DNA of 64,000 bases from Phytopseudomonas argentinensis. Its GTDB lineage: Bacteria > Pseudomonadota > Gammaproteobacteria > Pseudomonadales > Pseudomonadaceae. Below the pieces are notes generated by a model. It was not told the origin of the DNA, did no database searches, and saw only the letters and a program-made list of their open reading frames with translations. Of this stretch, positions 40,126-48,581 are shown one piece after another. The stretch spans positions 434,001 through 498,000 of the forward strand of contig NZ_FORC01000001.1 in NCBI RefSeq assembly GCF_900113905.1, in the 5' to 3' direction. The position numbers and the translations under genes were made by a program. Position 1 is the first letter of the stretch, and the number at the start of each line of letters is the position of its first letter.

Positions 40126-42012
40126 ATGGATTTCTTCGAGCATCAGGACCGGGCCCGGCGTAATACCTCACGCCTGGTGATCCTGCTGATTCTGGCAGTG
40201 GTGACCCTGGTGGTCAGTACCACCCTGGTGATCGCCGTCGCCTGGCAGGTATACCAATACGGTAACTACAGCCTGCAGTCGCTGAGCCAGGAACTGTTGC
40301 TCAGCGTGGCAACCGTGGTGGTCGGCGTGGTGTTTCTCGGCTGGGCGTTCAAGACCTCGCAACTGCGCGGCGGCGGCAAGGTGGTGGCCGAGCGCCTTGG
40401 CGGGCGCCTGCTCAACCTCAAGCCCGAAGGCCTGCACGAGCAACGGCTGCTCAATGTGGTGGAAGAAATGGCCCTGGCTGCGGGCGTGCCGGTGCCGCCG
40501 GTTTACCTGCTCGAAGAGCCCGCGATCAACGCCTTCGCAGCGGGCTTGCGTCCACAGAACGCGGTGATTGGGGTAACCCGCGGTGCCATCGAAAAGCTCA
40601 GTCGCGACGAGCTGCAGGGCGTGATCGCCCACGAATTCAGCCATATCCTGCATGGCGACATGCGCCTCAATACCCGCCTGGTGGCGGTGCTGCACGGCAT
40701 CCTGCTGCTCGGTCTGATCGGCGAGCTGCTGATGCGCGGCGTCGGCCACGGCGGTGCGGGCCGCTCGTCCAGCCGCTCGGATGACAAGGGCCGTGGCAAT
40801 GCCGTCGCGCTGGTGATGGTGGTCGGCCTGGCGTTGCTGGTGATCGGCTACGCCGGCACCTTCTTCGGCAACCTGATCAAGGCCGCGGTCAGCCGCCAGC
40901 GCGAATTTCTCGCCGACGCCTCGGCCGTGCAGTACACCCGCAACCCCGCTGGCATCGCCGGCGCGCTGAAGAAGCTGGGCGCCGGCTCTCGCCTGGAAGC
41001 CAGCCATGCCGCCGAGTACAGCCATATGTACTTCGGCCAGGGCCTGGCACTGAGCAAGATGATGGCCACTCACCCGCCGCTGGAAGAGCGCATCCGCCGC
41101 ATCGACCCAGACTGGAAAGGCGTGGTGCTCGGTGACGAGGTGTTCGAATCACCGGCGCAGCCCGCCGCGCCGCAACAGGCGGCTACCGCAGGCTTCAGCG
41201 CTGCCGCGGCGAGTGCCGCCATTGCCAGCATCGGCGAGCCACAACCGCTGCATCTGGAGGAAGCCCGCGAGAGCCTGGCGCAGATCGACGAGCCCCTGCG
41301 TGACGCCGCTCACGACCCACACGGCGCACTGACGATTCTCTATGGTCTGCTGCTGGGCCCCGACGACGCCACTCGCCAGCAGCGCATGACCTGGATGCAG
41401 GCCAACCTGCCACCCCTGCTGGCCGACCGCCTGCTGGAGCTTGCCGCGCCGCTACAGCAGTTGCCGGCCGGGCGCCGCCTGCCGCTGCTGGAACTGGCCA
41501 TTCCCGCACTCAAGCAACTCGAGCCCCAGGATTTCGTCAGCCTCAAGCGCGATATCGGCACCCTGCTGATCAGCACCGGGCAACTGGGTTTCATGGAGTG
41601 GGCGCTGCTGCGCATCGTCGAACGCAACCTGGGCATGCAGCGCCCGGTGCAAGGCCGCCTGCCGCTGGCGGCGCTGGGCAATGAAAGCTGCGTGCTGCTG
41701 GTGGCCCTGGCGCGCGCCGGCAACCCCAGCGAGCAGGCAGCCGATCAGGCGTTCCAGGCGGCCTGGAGCACCTTGCCGTTCACCGCCAGGGAGTTCGCCG
41801 ACCAGCGCCGCGCCGGGATCAGCGAACTGAACGATGCGCTCAATCGCCTCAATCAGATGCGCCCGCTGCAAAAGCCCCAGTTGCTCAAGGCCATGGCCCG
41901 CTGCATCGAGCACGACGGGCGCATCAGCGCCGGTGAAGCAGAGTTGATGCGCGCCGTCGCCGATACACTGGACTGCCCGATGCCGCCGCTATTGAGTGAT
42001 CGGCAGGCCTGA
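40126..42012 (+). CDS. M48 membrane metalloprotease (HtpX-like) with long C-terminal extension
   Basis: A 628-residue zinc protease of the inner membrane. Two N-terminal helices (about 17-42 and 56-76) precede the peptidase domain with the zinc motif HEFSH (169-173), a membrane hairpin (about 185-205 and 227-250), and the third ligand Glu260 in REFLADASAV. HtpX proteins are about 290 residues; here about 300 extra residues follow the conserved ATHPPLEERIRRI. This tail is helical, starts with an Ala/Pro-rich linker, and shows no second catalytic motif. The gene is coupled to lemA. The alternative name is simply 'M48 family metallopeptidase'. Confidence 0.9.
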   Translation: MDFFEHQDRARRNTSRLVILLILAVVTLVVSTTLVIAVAWQVYQYGNYSLQSLSQELLLSVATVVVGVVFLGWAFKTSQLRGGGKVVAERLGGRLLNLKPEGLHEQRLLNVVEEMALAAGVPVPPVYLLEEPAINAFAAGLRPQNAVIGVTRGAIEKLSRDELQGVIAHEFSHILHGDMRLNTRLVAVLHGILLLGLIGELLMRGVGHGGAGRSSSRSDDKGRGNAVALVMVVGLALLVIGYAGTFFGNLIKAAVSRQREFLADASAVQYTRNPAGIAGALKKLGAGSRLEASHAAEYSHMYFGQGLALSKMMATHPPLEERIRRIDPDWKGVVLGDEVFESPAQPAAPQQAATAGFSAAAASAAIASIGEPQPLHLEEARESLAQIDEPLRDAAHDPHGALTILYGLLLGPDDATRQQRMTWMQANLPPLLADRLLELAAPLQQLPAGRRLPLLELAIPALKQLEPQDFVSLKRDIGTLLISTGQLGFMEWALLRIVERNLGMQRPVQGRLPLAALGNESCVLLVALARAGNPSEQAADQAFQAAWSTLPFTAREFADQRRAGISELNDALNRLNQMRPLQKPQLLKAMARCIEHDGRISAGEAELMRAVADTLDCPMPPLLSDRQA

Positions 42013-42052
42013 GACTCAGGAAGACTCTGCTATTTGCAGCAACTTTTGCTTC

Positions 42053-42113
42053 TGTGGGAGCGGGCGGGACGCCTAGTCCATGCCCGCGATTCGCGCGCAT
42101 GGCGCGCTTCCAA
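42053..42113. repeat. REP-like element, copy 2 with 13-nt insertion
   Basis: It repeats the copy at 1518-1566 almost exactly (TGTGGGAGCGGGC ... CATGCCCGCGATTCGCGCGC ... GGCGCGCT), but with 13 extra bases after GGGC, and the right arm has decayed to CGCTTCCAAA. It lies between the convergent M48 peptidase and CAP-domain genes. Confidence 0.75.
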
Positions 42114-42175
42114 AGCTGATGTGGCTGGGCGGATATCTACGCCAGCCTCCATCAACACCACAAAATAAAACCCGC

Positions 42176-43054
42176 CTAGAGCCCCGAACGCCCCGCCGCG
42201 CCGAATACCTGGGTCCAATAGATGGTCGCCTGGCTTTGCGGGTTGCTGGCATAGGCCGCGCCCATTTCATGGAAGTCCGGGTTCATCAGGTTGTAGCAGT
42301 GCGAGGGGCTGGCCAGCCAGCCCTCGACCACCTGCTCGGCACGCCCCTGGCCGGCAGCAATGTTTTCGCCGATCACCGTCCAGGTGTAGCCTGCGGCGGT
42401 TGCACGGGCGCCGACCAGGCTGCGATCGCTGCCCTGATGGCTGAACAGGCTGTTCATCGCCATATCGCGGCTATGGGCTAGAGCGGCCTGACCCAGCGCG
42501 TCGCTCCAGGTCAATGGCTCGGCAGCGTCGAAAGGCTGATCACCACATTGGCGGGCCGTGCCACGGGCCTTGTTGACCGCGGCCAGAATCGCCTTGCCCT
42601 CTTCCTGCCAATCGCCCAGGCGCGCCGGCAACAGCGCCCGCCCGAGTACCACCTGCCAGCTATTTCCCTCGTGGCGCACGCCAATATCGGCGAACTGCGC
42701 ATCCTGCAGCTGCTTGCAGTACGACTGCTGCAGCATGGCCATGGCCGCTTCCGGCGTATTCGGACCGGTGACACGGATCAGCTGCACGGCTTCAGCTTGG
42801 TAGCCGGCCTGCTGCAGGGCCTGCTGTAGTTGTTCAGAGGAACTGACCTGTTGCCCGGCCAGGCGCCGGTCAGGCGCCAAGGGGCCGGCCGCCGGGCTGG
42901 ATTGCCCGCCACAGCCCTGCCCGGCCTCGCGATAGCTGTTGATCAGCTTGGTCAATTGCGCGGCTTCATCGCCCCTTGCAGTACCTGCGGCACTCGCGCA
43001 AAGCAGCAAAGCTGCCGTAACGATCTGCCGAACCCGCTTGGGTGAATCACTCAT
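42176..43054 (-). CDS. Secreted CAP-domain (SCP/PR1) protein with duplicated domain
   Basis: A 292-residue exported protein (signal peptide ending SAAGTARG). The C-terminal half (about 155-292) is a clear CAP domain: AVNKARGTARQCG, LAHSRDMA, FSHQGSDRS, GENIAAGQ, WLASPSHCYNLMNPDFHEMGAAY. The N-terminal half (about 30-145) repeats the same layout in weaker form (LINSYREAGQGCG, then LQQSYCKQLQDAQFADIGV and a final VLGRALL), without the histidine and glutamate motifs. CAP proteins bind lipids or act on cell surfaces; the function here is unknown. GAGGAA lies before the ATG. Confidence 0.88.
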   Translation of the reverse strand: MSDSPKRVRQIVTAALLLCASAAGTARGDEAAQLTKLINSYREAGQGCGGQSSPAAGPLAPDRRLAGQQVSSSEQLQQALQQAGYQAEAVQLIRVTGPNTPEAAMAMLQQSYCKQLQDAQFADIGVRHEGNSWQVVLGRALLPARLGDWQEEGKAILAAVNKARGTARQCGDQPFDAAEPLTWSDALGQAALAHSRDMAMNSLFSHQGSDRSLVGARATAAGYTWTVIGENIAAGQGRAEQVVEGWLASPSHCYNLMNPDFHEMGAAYASNPQSQATIYWTQVFGAAGRSGL

Positions 43055-43521
43055 CCGTGCTTCCTCTCAATCCACTCTGCCAATCTGATGATGGACAACC
43101 ACTTGGGCCAAATGCTTCAGCCAATCGCCCCAGCGGCTGAAACCGCGTAAGACCTGGCCCATGATTGTGACCCAAACCGCCTGCTCGCTCGACCCCCGTC
43201 GCTCTGCTCGACAGCCTCGCCGCGACACCAGCGCCTCAGCCAATCGCTGGAGGTGCTGCTGCAGCTGGCGGTCTAATGCTTCGAGCCACGGCACATGTCG
43301 CCCCTGGTGGGGATAGGCGATACCCTGAGCACTGCGGCCGGGCCGATGATCGCGCGGCTGAACCTCATCTTCGCCGGCGGGCCACGCCCGTAAGTCGAGT
43401 TCTTCGAGGCACCGGCCAAGGCGCGCCGGCAGCGCTGAATCGCGCGCCCTGGCGAACCTTTCATCCGCCCCCACGTCCCAATCTCTGCGCTTTCGCCTTC
43501 CTTGCTCGCGGAGAACTCCAC
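43055..43521. other. Gene-free region between divergent CAP-protein and bestrophin genes
   Basis: About 470 bases without a convincing gene. Open frames exist on both strands but lack ribosome sites and have Arg/Pro-rich translations. A 31-codon plus-strand frame (43295-43390) is too short to support. The region should contain both divergent promoters. Confidence 0.5.
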
Positions 43522-44421
43522 GTGACGCGATCCTTCACCAGTGGTTATCGCTATCTTCTGAAGACCTTCGGCTATGTCGGCTGGTCGCTGTTCTGGCTGC
43601 TGATATGGGACATCGTCGTCACCGTCGACTACATGCTGTTTCTGGAACGCAAGATCAGCCTGCCCTCCATGCCGCTGACCCTGCTCGGCTCGGCGCTGGT
43701 GGTGCTGATCAGCTTTCGCAACAGCAGCGCCTATAACCGCTGGTGGGAGGCGCGCACCATCTGGGGGGCGCTGATCAACAGCTCGCGCAGCCTCGCCCGC
43801 CAGGTGCTGACGCTCATCGATGACCATGACGGCGGCAACCCCGTGAAGGTGGTGCTGTTGCGCCGCCATGTCGCCTACATCAGAAGCCTCTCGGCGAGCC
43901 TGCGTAACGAGCCCTGCGACGAGGAAGTTCGCGCCTTCGTGGCGGCCGATGAGTTCGAGCGGCGCCATACCACCAACAATTTTCCCAATGACATTCTCAA
44001 CGGCTCCGCGGCCATGCTGGCCAGCGAATACAAGGCGGGCCGCCTGGACAGCATTCGCCTGGCCCGATTGGAAAGTACCCTGGTCGACGTGTCCAACTGT
44101 CAGGGCGGCCTGGAACGTATCGCCAATACGCCGCTGCCCTACCCCTACGTATATTTCCCACGCCTGTTCATCACCCTGTTCTGCGTGATCGTACCCATCG
44201 GCCTGGTGGAGACCCTGGAGTGGTTCACGCCGCTGGCCTCGACGGTGGTCGGCTTCATGCTGCTGGCGATCGAGCGGGTGGGCAGTGACCTGCAGAGCCC
44301 GTTCCAGGCCAGCGAGCACCAGATCCAGATGGACGCGCTGTGCGAAACCATCGAAAAGAACCTCGAGTCGATGCAGCGCGATGCCCAGCGCGAGCGTGAC
44401 GGGCGCAGCTTCGCCAGCTGA
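43522..44421 (+). CDS. Bestrophin-like membrane protein
   Basis: A 299-residue member of the bacterial bestrophin (RFP-TM/YneE) family, which forms pentameric ion channels. The start is GTG at 43522 with GGAGAA upstream; the longer frame has no support. Membrane segments are seen at about 20-40, 47-62, 208-225 and 230-250. The family signature FRNSSAYNRWWEARTIWG and the PYPYVYFPRLFITLFC stretch are clear. The C-terminus ends in a helical tail with GSDLQSPF. Bestrophins conduct chloride in eukaryotes, while some bacterial members pass cations. Confidence 0.9.
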   Translation: MTRSFTSGYRYLLKTFGYVGWSLFWLLIWDIVVTVDYMLFLERKISLPSMPLTLLGSALVVLISFRNSSAYNRWWEARTIWGALINSSRSLARQVLTLIDDHDGGNPVKVVLLRRHVAYIRSLSASLRNEPCDEEVRAFVAADEFERRHTTNNFPNDILNGSAAMLASEYKAGRLDSIRLARLESTLVDVSNCQGGLERIANTPLPYPYVYFPRLFITLFCVIVPIGLVETLEWFTPLASTVVGFMLLAIERVGSDLQSPFQASEHQIQMDALCETIEKNLESMQRDAQRERDGRSFAS

Positions 44422-44508
44422 CTTTGCGGTCATTTTTCGGCGCGCCAGACGCTTTCGCAAGGCCCGGAAAAATCTATGTAGCGCCTATAAAAAATCACTA
44501 CAAAACTG

Positions 44509-44537
44509 TTGACGACCCCTTTGCGCTTTTGCATGAT
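44509..44537 (+). promoter_or_regulatory. Strong sigma-70 promoter of the structured leader
   Basis: TTGACG (44509-44514) and CATGAT (44532-44537) are spaced by the optimal 17 bases with an AT-rich stretch upstream. Transcription would start near 44544, right before a series of hairpins and about 350 bases before the next gene. Confidence 0.7.
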
Positions 44538-44540
44538 GGA

Positions 44541-44896
44541 CTCGCCTCCCCTGACGGGAGCCCTGACAAGGGCACTTGGGCAAGCTCGGTAATACCAGCC
44601 GAGCGTTCCACGATATGTACTGCCCACAAGGCAGATTGATGAAGTCGAGCGTCCTGCGAGGACGAGAGCGTTAGCGAGACATTGTCATGATGCCTGTGGC
44701 TGATCCTGCGGATCACCTGCATCCGGCACCCTTTTCGCTGATCTCTTTCCGGCAACCTCGACCTCGGTTGGCCGCTGTTGCGTAGCGATATTGACGCATC
44801 ACTACACAGCAGCTGGCAGCACTCAAACGCCACGGGCAATGACGGCCGCACTGCAGCGGTCGCCCTAGACAGATCAGAGAATGAAGGGGTAACGCC
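44541..44896 (+). ncRNA. Candidate structured 5' leader or small RNA
   Basis: The transcript predicted from the promoter just upstream contains short perfect hairpins in series: CTCCC/GGGAG (44546-44560), CCCT/AGGG (44561-44572), GCTCGG/CCGAGC (44584-44604), CTGCC/GGCAG (44620-44634), CGTCC/GGACG (44650-44664) and TGATCC/GGATCA (44701-44715). No coding frame is supported. It does not match any riboswitch consensus I can recall. It could be a cis-acting leader of the gene at 44897 or a separate small RNA. No internal T-run terminator is obvious. Confidence 0.45.
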
Positions 44897-45223
44897 ATGA
44901 ACCTGAACAAGCAACCGACCATCGAAGACCTCGCCCAGCTGTTCTCCCAGCACAAGGACAGCCTGCACAACCACATCCTGTGGGTTTGCGAGTCGGGTGA
45001 AGTACGCCTCGACCGCCTGCCGGCGGACCAGCCGGAACAGGAGTTCGTCAGCCAGCGACCGAACATGCGCACCCGCCTGCGCACCTACCGTCGCGGCCAG
45101 GGCTACGTTGGCCGCCGCGCCGCTGCCGACCGGGATTTCATCGGCAACGTGCTGCGCACCCTGCAACACGACTGGGCACGCCCTCGCGCCCAGAAGCAGG
45201 AACTGCTCGACACCTACTGTTGA
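44897..45223 (+). CDS. Conserved hypothetical protein behind a long leader
   Basis: A 108-residue soluble protein. AAGGGG lies ahead of the ATG. The sequence begins MNLNKQPTIEDLAQLFSQHK and contains HILWVCESGEVRLDRLP (a likely beta pair), then a basic helical half with RLRTYRRGQGYVGRRAAADRDF. No signal peptide, membrane segment or catalytic motif is visible. It is unusual for such a small gene to have an untranslated region of about 350 bases. I do not recognise the function. Confidence 0.82.
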   Translation: MNLNKQPTIEDLAQLFSQHKDSLHNHILWVCESGEVRLDRLPADQPEQEFVSQRPNMRTRLRTYRRGQGYVGRRAAADRDFIGNVLRTLQHDWARPRAQKQELLDTYC

Positions 45224-45233
45224 GCCCCTCACC

Positions 45234-45258
45234 GGTGGGCCGCCATGGCCCACCTTCC
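45234..45258 (+). terminator. Hairpin after the 108-residue gene
   Basis: GGTGGGCC (45234-45241) pairs perfectly with GGCCCACC (45247-45254) and is followed by only two T residues, so its strength as a terminator is uncertain. Confidence 0.55.
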
Positions 45259-45375
45259 TGAACGCTCGCGCCATATTCTGGAAATAGCCGGTAAAATCTC
45301 TCGCGCTCCTGGAGGAGCCGTTCGCCTGGCGAACGCCTAGCCATAGCACTCAGAAAGTGCCTGCGAGACACCAGA

Positions 45376-45942
45376 ATGGACAATATCTATCAGACCCCAA
45401 GCGCCGATCTCCTGCCACAGGAACGCGCCGACGGTTCCTTCTTCGTCACCTCCACCCGCAAGCTGTATCTCGTGTACTTCTTCACGCTCGGCTTCTATTC
45501 GATCTACTGGGCCTACAAGCACTGGGATCGCCAGCGAACCAGCATGCTGCCGAAGAAGATCAGCCCGGCCGCGCGCTCGATCTTTCATATCTTCTTCATT
45601 CACTCGCTGTGCCGACTGATTCAAGGCCGGCTGCAGGCCAAGGGGCTCGGCGCGTGGAAATACAGCGCCATCGCCTGGGCGTATATCGCACTGGTCTTTG
45701 TCGGCAATGGTCTTTCGCGCGTCGAAAGCTTCGGCAACCCGCTGCTGGAGATCCTCCTGCTGGTAGCAACAACCCTGGTGACCGCCTGGCCGCTGGCAAC
45801 CATCCAGCAGCAGGCCAACCTGGCCAGCGGCGACCCGGCAGGCGAGCAGAACAGTCGGCTCAGCCTGGCCAACTGGCTGTGCATGCTGCCCGGCTTGCTG
45901 CTCTGGCTGTTTATCGTCATCGCGATGTTCCTACCCGAGTGA
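45376..45942 (+). CDS. Polytopic inner membrane protein of unknown function
   Basis: A 188-residue protein with about five hydrophobic segments: KLYLVYFFTLGFYSIYWAY, SIFHIFFIHSLCRLI, YSAIAWAYIALVFVG, LLEILLLVATTLVTAWPL and LANWLCMLPGLLLWLFIVIA. The first segment with TLGFYSIYWAYKHW resembles small-molecule or DUF4234-like membrane proteins, but I am not sure. The N-terminal 25 residues are soluble. No clear ribosome site is seen. A strong terminator shared with the facing gene follows. Confidence 0.8.
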   Translation: MDNIYQTPSADLLPQERADGSFFVTSTRKLYLVYFFTLGFYSIYWAYKHWDRQRTSMLPKKISPAARSIFHIFFIHSLCRLIQGRLQAKGLGAWKYSAIAWAYIALVFVGNGLSRVESFGNPLLEILLLVATTLVTAWPLATIQQQANLASGDPAGEQNSRLSLANWLCMLPGLLLWLFIVIAMFLPE

Positions 45943-45952
45943 CATAAAAAAA

Positions 45953-45976
45953 CCCCGGTCGATGCCGGGGCTTTTT
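45953..45976. terminator. Bidirectional terminator
   Basis: CCCCGG (45953-45958) pairs with CCGGGG (45965-45970), followed by CTTTTT and preceded by seven A residues, so it works for both convergent genes. Confidence 0.88.
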
Positions 45977-45990
45977 CCTTGCAGTCAAGA

Positions 45991-47028
45991 CTAGCGCTTG
46001 TCGTCAGGCGGGTTGTTCAGATCCATCACGCTGGACACCCGCGGCGGCGCTTCACTGGGGGCAGGTTCTGGCTTGGCTTCAGGCTGCATGTGCGGCTCGA
46101 CCGGCGCCGGCTGCGGTTCCTGCTTCTTGCCGGTAACGCGCCGCCATACCCAGCCGATCAGCAGCACGGGCAAAATCCACAGCTTTTTCAGCAGCACCAG
46201 AGCGGCGGCGAACAGACCGACCTTGGCGGCTGCCTTGCCGGCAATCAGCGCACCGAGGCCGTAGGCGGCCACTTCGTCGAGGTCGGGATTGAAGTCGGCG
46301 TAGCGATTGCCATCGTTGAAGTCGGTCATGGCCAGTACCGCTGGCAGGTTCTCCTCGATCTGCGGCAGCTGGTGCATGCCGGCGATGAAGTTCAGCACCA
46401 GCACGCCTTTGCGGCCCAGTACGCGGATGTTGTAGTTGAGGATGTGCTCGTCACTGTCGCCAAATTTAACTTCCTTGGCCCAGTGCAGCTTCTTGCCCTG
46501 CGCATCGTAGTGTGGCGCCGAGGCCCAGCCGACGATGGCGATGGGCTCGTAACCGTTTTCCGCGCGCCACTTGTTGTCGGCCTTGGCACCGTCCTGCAGG
46601 TCCTTGAGCATGTCGTCGTAGTCGATATCAGCGGCGTCCTCGTCGGACACATAGCCGCTTTCCTCGTACTCGACGGTCACTGCCCAGGATTCGTCAGCCA
46701 GGGGCGAAACGCCCTTGGGCAGGATCATGCCCAACGGCGGCTTTTCGTCCGGCGGGTTGCCCCAGGCTTCGACCAGCACGCGCTCGGCGTCGTCTCCATC
46801 GAGAAACACCATGTTGTCCGGCAGATTCAGGGTCGCCAGGTTGCTGCCCACCACTACCTTGCCGGAGCGGAAGTTGAGGCTGTCGAGAAACTGCTCCTCG
46901 CTGAGGTACTCGCCTTCAGCCGCTTGCGTGGCCGTGGTCTCCTGCCCTTCCTGGGTCGGCGCCTGGTCTGCCCAGGTCAATGGAACGGCCGCCAGCAGGC
47001 CGGCGAACAACAACTCCTTGTAGAACAT
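45991..47028 (-). CDS. DUF2167 family membrane-anchored protein
   Basis: The ATG at 47028 has GGAG six bases upstream and begins a signal peptide (FYKELLFAGLLAAVPLTWA), giving 345 residues; an ATG four codons earlier lacks a ribosome site. The large periplasmic part carries DUF2167 features: NFRSGKVVVGSNLATLNLP, the VEYEESGYVSDEDAADIDYD stretch and WASAPHYDAQGKKLHWAKE. A C-terminal membrane helix (about 272-305) is followed by a cytoplasmic Pro/Glu-rich tail. Function is unknown. Confidence 0.9.
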   Translation of the reverse strand: MFYKELLFAGLLAAVPLTWADQAPTQEGQETTATQAAEGEYLSEEQFLDSLNFRSGKVVVGSNLATLNLPDNMVFLDGDDAERVLVEAWGNPPDEKPPLGMILPKGVSPLADESWAVTVEYEESGYVSDEDAADIDYDDMLKDLQDGAKADNKWRAENGYEPIAIVGWASAPHYDAQGKKLHWAKEVKFGDSDEHILNYNIRVLGRKGVLVLNFIAGMHQLPQIEENLPAVLAMTDFNDGNRYADFNPDLDEVAAYGLGALIAGKAAAKVGLFAAALVLLKKLWILPVLLIGWVWRRVTGKKQEPQPAPVEPHMQPEAKPEPAPSEAPPRVSSVMDLNNPPDDKR

Positions 47029-47125
47029 CTGCAACTCCATGGGATCGACTGAATTTCGGACGCCAGCCTACCATCGATCAAGGAATCATTTGGTAATATC
47101 TTGTCATTTTTGGATACATCTCACA

Positions 47126-47389
47126 TTAGCTTCTGACCGTCAGCCTGACCAGGCGTATCACCACCGGCCGCACGCCCATCACGCAGACGAACGCCACCGG
47201 CATGGCCAGCCGATAGGCTTCCAGCACTGCCCCTAGATAACCTTCGGCCAGCCCGCGGTTGGTGGCGGTGATCACCAAGCACATGAGAAACGCCATGATG
47301 CCGGACATGAAGAAGGCGAAGGCCACCGGCGACAACTTGGCGGGCAGTTTCCAGGTGGAGCGGACGGGGTTCAGTACGGAATCAGGCAT
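47126..47389 (-). CDS. DUF2798 family small membrane protein
   Basis: An 87-residue protein with two membrane helices (PVAFAFFMSGIMAFLMCLVIT and LAMPVAFVCVMGVRPVVIRLV), the usual DUF2798 layout, with a short basic N-terminus. Function is unknown. It is divergent from the adjacent LysR gene, 143 bases away, and in many pseudomonads such pairs occur, so the regulator may control it. Confidence 0.88.
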   Translation of the reverse strand: MPDSVLNPVRSTWKLPAKLSPVAFAFFMSGIMAFLMCLVITATNRGLAEGYLGAVLEAYRLAMPVAFVCVMGVRPVVIRLVRLTVRS

Positions 47390-47532
47390 AGCGGATCCTT
47401 GATGGTTGAGGGGTTCTGCCTGCAGCAGGCGGGGCCATTATGGTTATCGCCCATTGTCCCGTGTAGCGCACCACAGGTAAGGTCAGTACCAAGCAAACCT
47501 TATCAATCAGACAGACAGTAGAAAGCTTGGCT

Positions 47533-48456
47533 ATGGATACCCTGCGCGGCATCGAGAGCTTTGTGAAGGCGGTGGAAAGCGGCAGCATCGCCTCAGGTGC
47601 GCGCCTGCTGGGCATCAGCGCCGCAGCGGCGAGCCAGAATATCGCCCGCCTGGAAGCATCCCTGGGCATCCGCCTGCTCACCCGTACCACCCGTAGCCTG
47701 GCGCTGACCGAAAGCGGCGAGCGCTACTTCGCCCAGGTTCGCACCGTGCTGCGTGACCTCGAGCTGGCGCGCAGCAACGCCACCCTGCAGCACGACCATC
47801 CCCAGGGCCGGCTGCGCATCGCCTCTAGTGCCGCCTTCGGCCGCTATGTGCTGGCGCCGATGCTGCCCGCCTTCAGCGCCCGTTACCCGCGCATCGCCTG
47901 CGAACTCAGCACCACGGACCGCAGCGTCAACCACATTCAGGAATCGGTGGACGTCAGCATCCGCATTCCCCAGCAGCTCGAGGACGGCCTGGTGGCGCGG
48001 CATATCGCCAGAGTGCCGTCGCTGTACTGCGCCTCGCCCGCCTACCTGCACAAAGCCGGCGTGCCGGATACACCCGAAGCACTGCGCGAGCATGACTGCC
48101 TGGCCTTCAAGGTCGCCGTGGATGGCCGCCTGATGCCCTGGCGCTTCGTGCGCGATGGCGTCCGCTTCGAGGCGCCGATTCGCGTTGCCCTGGTCAGCGA
48201 CGATATCGACGTGCTGGCCAGGGCAGCCGTAAGCGGTGGCGGCATCACCCGCCTGGCCGCTTTCGTCGCCGAACCACTGCTCGAGAGCGGGCAGCTGCAG
48301 CAGCTGTTCGCGCCCTCGCAGGGGGCCGCCAACCAGGCGATTATCGAGCCACTCGACTACTACCTGTGCGTGCGCGACCGCCACGAGCTGACGCCCAAGG
48401 TACGCGCCTTCATCGACCACGTAACCCAGAGTCTTCGCGACGACTGGCGGCCTTAG
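47533..48456 (+). CDS. LysR-family transcriptional regulator
   Basis: A 307-residue LysR protein: N-terminal winged helix-turn-helix (about 1-60, with SIASGARLLGISAAAASQNIARLE and LLTRTTRSLALTESG) and a periplasmic-binding-protein-like effector domain. The subtype is the CrgA/DsdC-like branch that often regulates a divergent neighbour; here that is the DUF2798 gene. The start at ATG 47533 is preferred over the TTG two codons earlier. The effector is unknown. Confidence 0.94.
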   Translation: MDTLRGIESFVKAVESGSIASGARLLGISAAAASQNIARLEASLGIRLLTRTTRSLALTESGERYFAQVRTVLRDLELARSNATLQHDHPQGRLRIASSAAFGRYVLAPMLPAFSARYPRIACELSTTDRSVNHIQESVDVSIRIPQQLEDGLVARHIARVPSLYCASPAYLHKAGVPDTPEALREHDCLAFKVAVDGRLMPWRFVRDGVRFEAPIRVALVSDDIDVLARAAVSGGGITRLAAFVAEPLLESGQLQQLFAPSQGAANQAIIEPLDYYLCVRDRHELTPKVRAFIDHVTQSLRDDWRP

Positions 48457-48581
48457 CGCCTTTAGGATCTACTGCGCGTCGCCTGCACTCGGCTCGCGAG
48501 GCTTGAGCAGGCGCTCAAGCAATTTGACTCATGGGGCGAATCCGGTAGGCTCGGCAGCTCATTTGAATGGAGTGTTTCCCC

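Noticed and set aside
43295..43390. 31-codon plus-strand frame before the bestrophin gene
   Set aside because: Its translation looks somewhat protein-like, but it is short, has no ribosome site and cannot be separated from chance.
43067..43474. 135-residue minus-strand frame in the gap before the bestrophin gene
   Set aside because: Arg-rich, no ribosome site, and it would block the promoter space of two divergent genes.
44546..44572. Paired hairpins considered as a guanidine-II (mini-ykkC) riboswitch
   Set aside because: That class has two ACGR loops; here the loops read CTGAC and GACA, so the consensus is not met.
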